Assembly (NCBI RefSeq): GCF_030378165.1
Contig: NZ_CP119766.1
Span: 1,984,001 to 2,048,000, forward strand
Direction of reading: 5' to 3'
From: Flavobacterium panacagri
GTDB lineage: Bacteria; Bacteroidota; Bacteroidia; Flavobacteriales; Flavobacteriaceae
Length of the DNA: 64,000 nucleotides
Position 1 is the stretch's first letter. Each line of letters opens with the position of its first letter. The notes beneath the pieces were generated by a model. That model made no database searches. It had not been told where the DNA came from and was given only the letters and a program-made list of their open reading frames with translations. Positions 59,121 through 64,000 of this stretch are shown one piece after another. The position numbers were made by a program, and so were the translations under genes.

Positions 59121-60989
59121 TTAATGAAAATGATCTTCTTCAATCTCAAATTCAGCATCTTTTTCCCAGATTTCCATTTCGCAGGGTTTGCAGTTGAATT
59201 TTAGTTTGTATTCCAATTCTCCCTGTTTTAATACTAATGGCTCTTTTACTTTTACGCCAACGATGTCTTTTTGGTGAATCGGGCATTTTTTCAATTCGTA
59301 TTTAATGCAATATTTAGTTGTCATTACACGAGATTTTCCTGGATCCCATTGTAATTCGAATGCTTTTTCGATTTCGGTAACACCGTGGCGTTCGTAGAAT
59401 TTACGAGCCGTTTTGTTTGAAACGTTGTACATGAAATCCAGTTTAGTTTCTGGATAAGGATGCGACGTTTTTACTAATTGGTGTTCTTCGCGAACGTAAT
59501 TTGCCAGACGAATTTCTGTTAACTGATCGTAAACGGTTCTTCTCATTTCGTTGATTTTAGAAATTGGAAGGAACCAGTTTTGAGAAAACATAATGTTGAT
59601 TTCATCAGCAGTATAAGGTGTGAAACCTGTTTTTGCTAATTGTATTTTAATGTTTTCTTCGATTGACTCGCCAGTTTTTGTCTGTTCTTTTGGGTGCTCT
59701 AAATTTACGGTACTTACGTTTCCGTCTTCATCGGTTGCGATTAATTCGAAACCATTTTCTGTTTCTGTAAGCAATAAAGTCGTGCTCAATTTACGAACGG
59801 CACTATCTTCTCTTTCGACAATTTTGATGAAAGCAGCGTCGTTATTTCTGTATATGAAAGTTCCGTCTTTTACTTCTTTTAAAACGTTTGGATATACTTT
59901 CCCGTTTTCGGCTTTGTTTACGTAGATTCCGTCAGCTTCGTTATTTTCGTTGATGAAGCAAAGTCCGTCACCGTTGTTTAATAATTCGCCGTTTTCGATT
60001 TCGTAAGCACCGCCAACAGTTCGGATTAATTTACCGATATATTGTCCTTTTGATTTTGGGCTTTCCCAAGAACCAATTGAACTGTGTCTGTCGTTTACGA
60101 AATAATCGGTATAACCACGATTGAAAGTTCTGTTTAGTGCAGAATCAAAAGTATAAGTACATTTTCCAGAAGAAGCTTTAATGTATTTGTCGCTTCCTTC
60201 TAAATAACTGTCTAATTTTTGACGTAAATAAGAAACGTTGTTTTTAACGTAAGCGACATCTTTTAGACGGCCTTCGATTTTGAAAGAAACAATTCCAGCT
60301 TCAATCAAATTAGGAATCTGATCTGAAATATCTAAATCTTTAATCGAAAGCAAGTGACTGTTTCTGATTAAAGTATCTCCGTTTCCGTCAATTAAGTTAT
60401 AAGGTAAACGGCAGTTTTGTGCGCATGAACCACGATTTGCGCTTCGTTCTCCGTTTGCCACACTCATATAACAGTTTCCACTGAAGGATACACATAAAGC
60501 TCCCGTTACGAAAAACTCTAATTCAACATCTGCGTGGTCGTAGATTGTTTTAATTTGATGCAGGTTTAATTCACGTGCTAAAACCACACGTTTGATACCA
60601 GCGTCTTTCAGGAATTTGATTTTATCAGCATCACGATTATTGGCTTGTGTACTGGCATGAAGTACGATAGGAGGTAAGTCCATTTCCATAATTGCCATAT
60701 CTTGAATAATCAAGGCATCAACACCAATACCGTATAACTCCCAGATCATGGCACGACACGTTTCTAATTCGTTGTCGTATAAAATGGTATTCATTACCAC
60801 AAAAACCTGTGCGTTAAATAAATGCGCATATTTTACTAGTTCAGCAACATCTTCGATTGAGTTGTTAGCATTAGAACGTGCGCCAAATTGCGGTGCACCA
60901 ATATATACGGCATCGGCACCACTATTTATGGCTGCGATTCCTCCAATTAAATCTCTAGCAGGAGCTAATATTTCGATTTTCTTCTTCAT
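59121..60989 (-). CDS. U32-family peptidase / RNA-modification protein (TrhP/RlhA type)
   Basis: 622 residues. KKKIEILAPARDLIGGIAAI is the U32 opening. The U32 signature lies around FFVTGALCVSFSGNCYMSVA, with further cysteines in RGSCAQNCRLPYN and later KKCPIHQK and FNCKPCEMEIW, which may bind a cluster. Family members TrhP (YegQ) and RlhA hydroxylate uridine or cytidine in tRNA or rRNA; which of these applies is not decided. Long C-terminal extension. Monocistronic with its own terminator. Confidence 0.88.
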   Translation of the reverse strand: MKKKIEILAPARDLIGGIAAINSGADAVYIGAPQFGARSNANNSIEDVAELVKYAHLFNAQVFVVMNTILYDNELETCRAMIWELYGIGVDALIIQDMAIMEMDLPPIVLHASTQANNRDADKIKFLKDAGIKRVVLARELNLHQIKTIYDHADVELEFFVTGALCVSFSGNCYMSVANGERSANRGSCAQNCRLPYNLIDGNGDTLIRNSHLLSIKDLDISDQIPNLIEAGIVSFKIEGRLKDVAYVKNNVSYLRQKLDSYLEGSDKYIKASSGKCTYTFDSALNRTFNRGYTDYFVNDRHSSIGSWESPKSKGQYIGKLIRTVGGAYEIENGELLNNGDGLCFINENNEADGIYVNKAENGKVYPNVLKEVKDGTFIYRNNDAAFIKIVEREDSAVRKLSTTLLLTETENGFELIATDEDGNVSTVNLEHPKEQTKTGESIEENIKIQLAKTGFTPYTADEINIMFSQNWFLPISKINEMRRTVYDQLTEIRLANYVREEHQLVKTSHPYPETKLDFMYNVSNKTARKFYERHGVTEIEKAFELQWDPGKSRVMTTKYCIKYELKKCPIHQKDIVGVKVKEPLVLKQGELEYKLKFNCKPCEMEIWEKDAEFEIEEDHFH

Positions 60990-61123
60990 TACTAAAACTT
61001 TAGACTTTTGTGGTATTCCCGAAAAAAAGTGTGCAAAGGTCTAATAAATATTCCGAGTTTGCTAGTGATGAAGCGATTTTTTTGAATTTGTTAACTTAAT
61101 ATGGAATGATGATAAACGTGAGA

Positions 61124-61816
61124 TTATTTTTTAATGTACAATTTTAGGATTTTATTATCGGGGATAATTTCTACTATTCCACCGCGGATTCCCATAAAAA
61201 TGTGATTTTTGTTTTCAATGATTAAAGAATTCGGGTAAAGGCTTTCCCAGAAACCATTAATTTTATTTTCAATTTTCCAATTGTTTATAATTATGAAATT
61301 GGAAAAAGTGGCCATATAAAGTCGGTTATTAAAAATCTGGAAAACTTGTGGTTCATCTGGTAAATCCATGATTTTTCTATACGTAAACTTCTCTTCAAAA
61401 TAATTTATTTCATAAATTTCACCATAATTTATTGATAAGTGCGCCAATCCCTCTAGAAAATAAATTTTCCCATTTAGTGTAAAAATAGAAATAATATTTC
61501 CTTCTTTAATTTTGATTTCTTCTTTGCCTTCTTTATAAATTAATTTTCCTCCCCATTCGCCGTTATTAGAACCAATTAAGACTCCATTGTTGAATTTAAG
61601 CTCGGAATTTGTGCCTTTAGGTGTTGGAAACACCTCTATTTTATTATTTTGGAGTCTAATTGATGTGTCTTTTGAATAGTTAAGGTTTTGATGTTCTTTG
61701 CTATTCGCTTTTGGAATGTTAGTCTGCTTGTAGTTTTTAGGTAATTGAATCTTGGATTGAGGACAAACATTCGTAGATATGAATAGAATCAATATTGTTA
61801 TAATTATGTTTTTCAT
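61124..61816 (-). CDS. Unknown secreted protein, 230 residues
   Basis: A signal peptide (MKNIIITILILFISTNVCPQ) is followed by a beta-rich region with repeated short strands (GGKLIYKEGKEEIKIKEGNI; KIYFLEGLAHLSINYGEIYE), which looks like a beta-propeller or solenoid fragment. No named domain. Same strand as its neighbours but separated from the beta-barrel gene by 28 bp, so possibly co-transcribed with it. Confidence 0.65.
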   Translation of the reverse strand: MKNIIITILILFISTNVCPQSKIQLPKNYKQTNIPKANSKEHQNLNYSKDTSIRLQNNKIEVFPTPKGTNSELKFNNGVLIGSNNGEWGGKLIYKEGKEEIKIKEGNIISIFTLNGKIYFLEGLAHLSINYGEIYEINYFEEKFTYRKIMDLPDEPQVFQIFNNRLYMATFSNFIIINNWKIENKINGFWESLYPNSLIIENKNHIFMGIRGGIVEIIPDNKILKLYIKK

Positions 61817-61844
61817 TGAAAGATTTTTTTGATGAAATATTTAA

Positions 61845-62444
61845 TTAATCTACAGGAAAAGTAAATCCTGCTGCAAAAACGCCGTTAGATTGTTTGGCTG
61901 CGGGATGAAAGTAACCCGAAAGTGCCAGTTCTATATTATTTTTTCGTCCTACGGCTAGACCAATACTGAAAGGAATATGCATTAAAACATCGTTTTTGTC
62001 AAAATTTGTTGATGGAGTAAAGGTTTGAAATGATCCTATTGAAGCACCAATACCACCTTCTATAAAAGGAGCAACCCACGGAATTGGAGCACAAAAACGA
62101 ACTTTTCCTCCAACTAAAAGAGCCCGAGTTGTTACTTTATATAGAGGCTGGTCTAGAAGAGGAGGCTGATTTTTATCAATTTTTGTAGAGATTGTAGCTG
62201 CATAAGATCTTAAGCCAAACCATGATTTTATTCCGAAAATGTATTCTGCTTGTAAATAAAGACCACTGTCCATAACATCCAATTCATCTTGGTTTCCATA
62301 ATCTTCAATATAGTAAGAACTGCTGCTCGCAAAACCTATTGAGGCTTTAATAGATTGACCTACTCTCGGTTGGGCATTTGTAAAATTTGAAATGAGTATA
62401 ATAAAAAGAAAATAAGTAGATAAACTGCGTAAAGTTAAGGTCAT
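61845..62444 (-). CDS. Outer-membrane beta-barrel protein, 199 residues
   Basis: A signal peptide (ending NFTNAQ) precedes alternating beta strands with aromatic residues (GLYLQAEYIFGIKSWFGLRS, VAPFIEGGIGASIGSFQTFT, IELALSGYFHPAAKQSNGVF) and the C-terminal GFTFPVD. This is the layout of small porin-like barrels. Ligand unknown. Confidence 0.75.
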   Translation of the reverse strand: MTLTLRSLSTYFLFIILISNFTNAQPRVGQSIKASIGFASSSSYYIEDYGNQDELDVMDSGLYLQAEYIFGIKSWFGLRSYAATISTKIDKNQPPLLDQPLYKVTTRALLVGGKVRFCAPIPWVAPFIEGGIGASIGSFQTFTPSTNFDKNDVLMHIPFSIGLAVGRKNNIELALSGYFHPAAKQSNGVFAAGFTFPVD

Positions 62445-62514
62445 ATAGTTTTTTGGTTTTGTTAATTGGTTGCAACTAAAATAAAACTTTAAACTTCTGG
62501 TTCGATTAGAATTT

Positions 62515-63348
62515 TTACTTTTTCTTATTATTTCTTAATAGCCTTTTTTCTTCACCTTCTAATTTTCTCTGTATCTTTTTCACATCTTCTGCAGGGGATA
62601 AATTTTCAGGAGTAATGCCTCTTTTTGTAAGCATATCTCTAACCGCTATATTATTGTCAATATGTTCTGTTTCTATTTTGTTTTGTCCTTTCAGATCTTT
62701 ACTTTGGACATTTAAGCCTGTCATTTCTGTCGCTAAATCCTTCACTTTTATACTTATGGTGGGTAAAAAGTCAGCAACTGGTCTGTTTTCTGGAATGCCC
62801 ATTTTCTTTTTTAGCATGTTTGTGCTTAATTTGAAAAGTGCTTGATCGCCTTTGCTTCGAATAGATGCAAATCCTTGGCTATCAACACCTCTTTCGTACA
62901 ATATGCCGGATAATTGTTTTTCTGTCTGACTCAGTTTTTCTCTAGCTTTTATTCTTTCAAATTCTAAAAGACGTTGTTCGACTTTTTCAGCTTTTCGAGT
63001 TTGAACGGCAAAATAATTTTGTGCAAATGCTATTTGTTCTTTTCGGCTATCTCCATTCTGAGCGATAAGATAAGAAGCATATCTCGTTAGAGCGATATCA
63101 TTTATGGATCTTTCAGAATTTGATCCAATTTCGACCATTTTCCTGATGTCGGGAAAATGGTTAGAAATGTCTTCACCAGCATTTTCGCAGGCATCTTTAG
63201 CCTTTTGTATTACTTTTTCAAAATTTTCCCATTTGCTATAACCAAGCAACACTTGTAAATCTCGCGCACTCCAGCATTCGATACCTTCTATTTCAGATGT
63301 AGCAGATTCAAATTTCTCGAACTATGTTTTTATTTCTTCAGATTTCAT
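62515..63348 (-). pseudogene. dinD: DinD (DNA-damage-inducible protein D) gene with in-frame stop at codon 9
   Basis: Full frame from the ATG at 63348 would give 277 residues, near the 274 of E. coli DinD. It reads MKSEEIKT, then TAG (63324-63322), then FEKFESATSEIEGIECWSAR and DLQVLLGYSKWENF without further interruption. Family members usually have KSEEIKELFEKFE here, so a TTG leucine codon appears to have changed to TAG. Residues 33-277 could still start from GTG at 63252. Conserved blocks such as YASYLIAQNGDSRKEQIAFA and NYFAVQTRKAEKVEQRLLEF are intact. A -7 box TATTTTTG (63379-63372) precedes it. Confidence 0.85.
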
Positions 63349-63443
63349 AGAATTGAAATTTAAATGTAAAACAAAAATATTAAATAAATAATTTAAAAAG
63401 TAAGATATTTCGTCTTTTTTTATGCTTGAGTTGGAAACAAATC

Positions 63444-63474
63444 AAAAAAACTACCCAGTTTTTCAACTAAGTAG
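63444..63474 (-). terminator. Weak terminator of the DUF2383 gene
   Basis: CTAC-AGTT (63451-63460) / AACT-GTAG (63465-63474) with two small bulges and a minus-strand T-run (63450-63444). Confidence 0.6.
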
Positions 63475-63502
63475 CTTTCTAAAATGAAAAAAAACAATGA
63501 TA

Positions 63503-63958
63503 TTAAATTCCTTTCATTTTAATTTGTGATAAAGTATTTTGAATACTATTTAATTGTTTGGAAACAACATAAATTTGACTGTGTTCCAATTCATTATCAT
63601 CGAGTGCTTTTTTGTATTTTTCAATGGCAGCTTCTTCTCCAGTAATACAGGCGTTGATGATGGCTTCAGGATCTCCATCAGTAAAGGATGATTTGATGTC
63701 AATCCAAGTTCTGTGTAAAGCTCCTAACGGACCTCCGCCAGAAGTGTCTGTTGATTTTCCGAGTTTATTGATTTCGTCTTGTAATTCTACAATAAATAAG
63801 GCTCTTTCGCGTGCGTATTCCAGAAAATCAGTTTTCATTGCCGCGTTGTTTACATGTTCGGCCGCGTTTGTATATCCTAATTTTCCATCTTCAAGAATTG
63901 AAATTAATCCTTCCAGAGTTTTAACTGCTTCTTTTGTGGTTTCATCTGTATGTATCAT
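63503..63958 (-). CDS. PA2169-family four-helix-bundle protein (DUF2383)
   Basis: 151 residues, all helical. The start TDETTKEAVKTLEGLISILE and RERALFIVELQDEINKLGKS-like helices (YARERALFIVELQDEINKLG) match the ferritin-like DUF2383 bundle, with conserved Glu and His residues such as NAAEHVNNAA and GEEAAIEKYKKAL that could bind metal. Often stress-associated in Bacteroidota. Its upstream region is cut by the window end. Confidence 0.87.
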   Translation of the reverse strand: MIHTDETTKEAVKTLEGLISILEDGKLGYTNAAEHVNNAAMKTDFLEYARERALFIVELQDEINKLGKSTDTSGGGPLGALHRTWIDIKSSFTDGDPEAIINACITGEEAAIEKYKKALDDNELEHSQIYVVSKQLNSIQNTLSQIKMKGI

Positions 63959-64000
63959 GACGTAATAGTTTTTAAATTAATACATTACAAAGTTGACAAT

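Overview
The window looks like chromosomal DNA of a Flavobacterium-type Bacteroidota. It is AT-rich. Promoters follow the Bacteroidota pattern (TTTG, about 18-20 bp, TAnnTTTG) and there are almost no Shine-Dalgarno sites. The proteins are typical of the group: a TonB-dependent receptor paired with a DUF4249 lipoprotein, a type IX secretion C-terminal sorting domain, a FolK-deoxynucleoside kinase fusion, and many small SPII lipoproteins. No rRNA, CRISPR array, insertion sequence or prophage was seen. The gene content is mostly core metabolism and housekeeping.

Layout. 1-3.2 kb: DUF6089 outer-membrane protein (cut by the window edge), nadK and a CBS/ACT protein on the minus strand, divergent from pdxJ. 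3.2-7.7 kb: TonB-dependent receptor, DUF4249 lipoprotein and a convergent unknown lipoprotein. 7.9-13 kb: an esterase, a small membrane protein, then the proteostasis block tig-clpP-clpX. 13-18 kb: an unknown gene with a YkuD_2 L,D-transpeptidase-like lipoprotein, then a GlxA-type regulator divergent from an alternating VOC/SRPBCC cluster. 18-29.5 kb: serB, a GH3-family protein, DUF2797, a GT9 glycosyltransferase, AsmA, a secreted hydrolase and sppA. 29.7-39.4 kb: a carboxypeptidase-like-domain protein, folK-dNK, a large LRR/C-type-lectin T9SS cargo, a SpoU methyltransferase, DUF1573 and mutS. 39.5-47 kb: tRNA-Gly and tRNA-Leu, a YegP-like protein, a heptad-repeat lipoprotein, waaA, a DegT aminotransferase, galE, an EamA transporter and fabD. 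47-51 kb: an AraC regulator with DUF983, then YceI, a (4Fe-4S) protein and pirin. 51-56 kb: the glyoxylate shunt (aceB, aceA) with a divergent RamB/ScfR-like regulator. 56-64 kb: a Crp-like regulator, DUF6370, purT, a U32 peptidase, unknown secreted proteins, a broken dinD and a DUF2383 protein.

The least expected content is between the genes. Several families of short repeats recur in this window: a variable-hairpin element (5 copies), an octamer repeat TTAGNNNC with strict 8-bp period (5 loci), long nested palindromes, and GGCTTTAGCC composite elements. Candidate operators lie at the glyoxylate-shunt, AraC/DUF983 and GlxA divergent promoters. One 16-bp palindrome sits at the same distance from the -7 boxes of both the YceI and pirin genes. 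Two genes look damaged: dinD has an in-frame stop at codon 9, and a small ORF near 46.15 kb appears frameshifted inside a duplicated motif.
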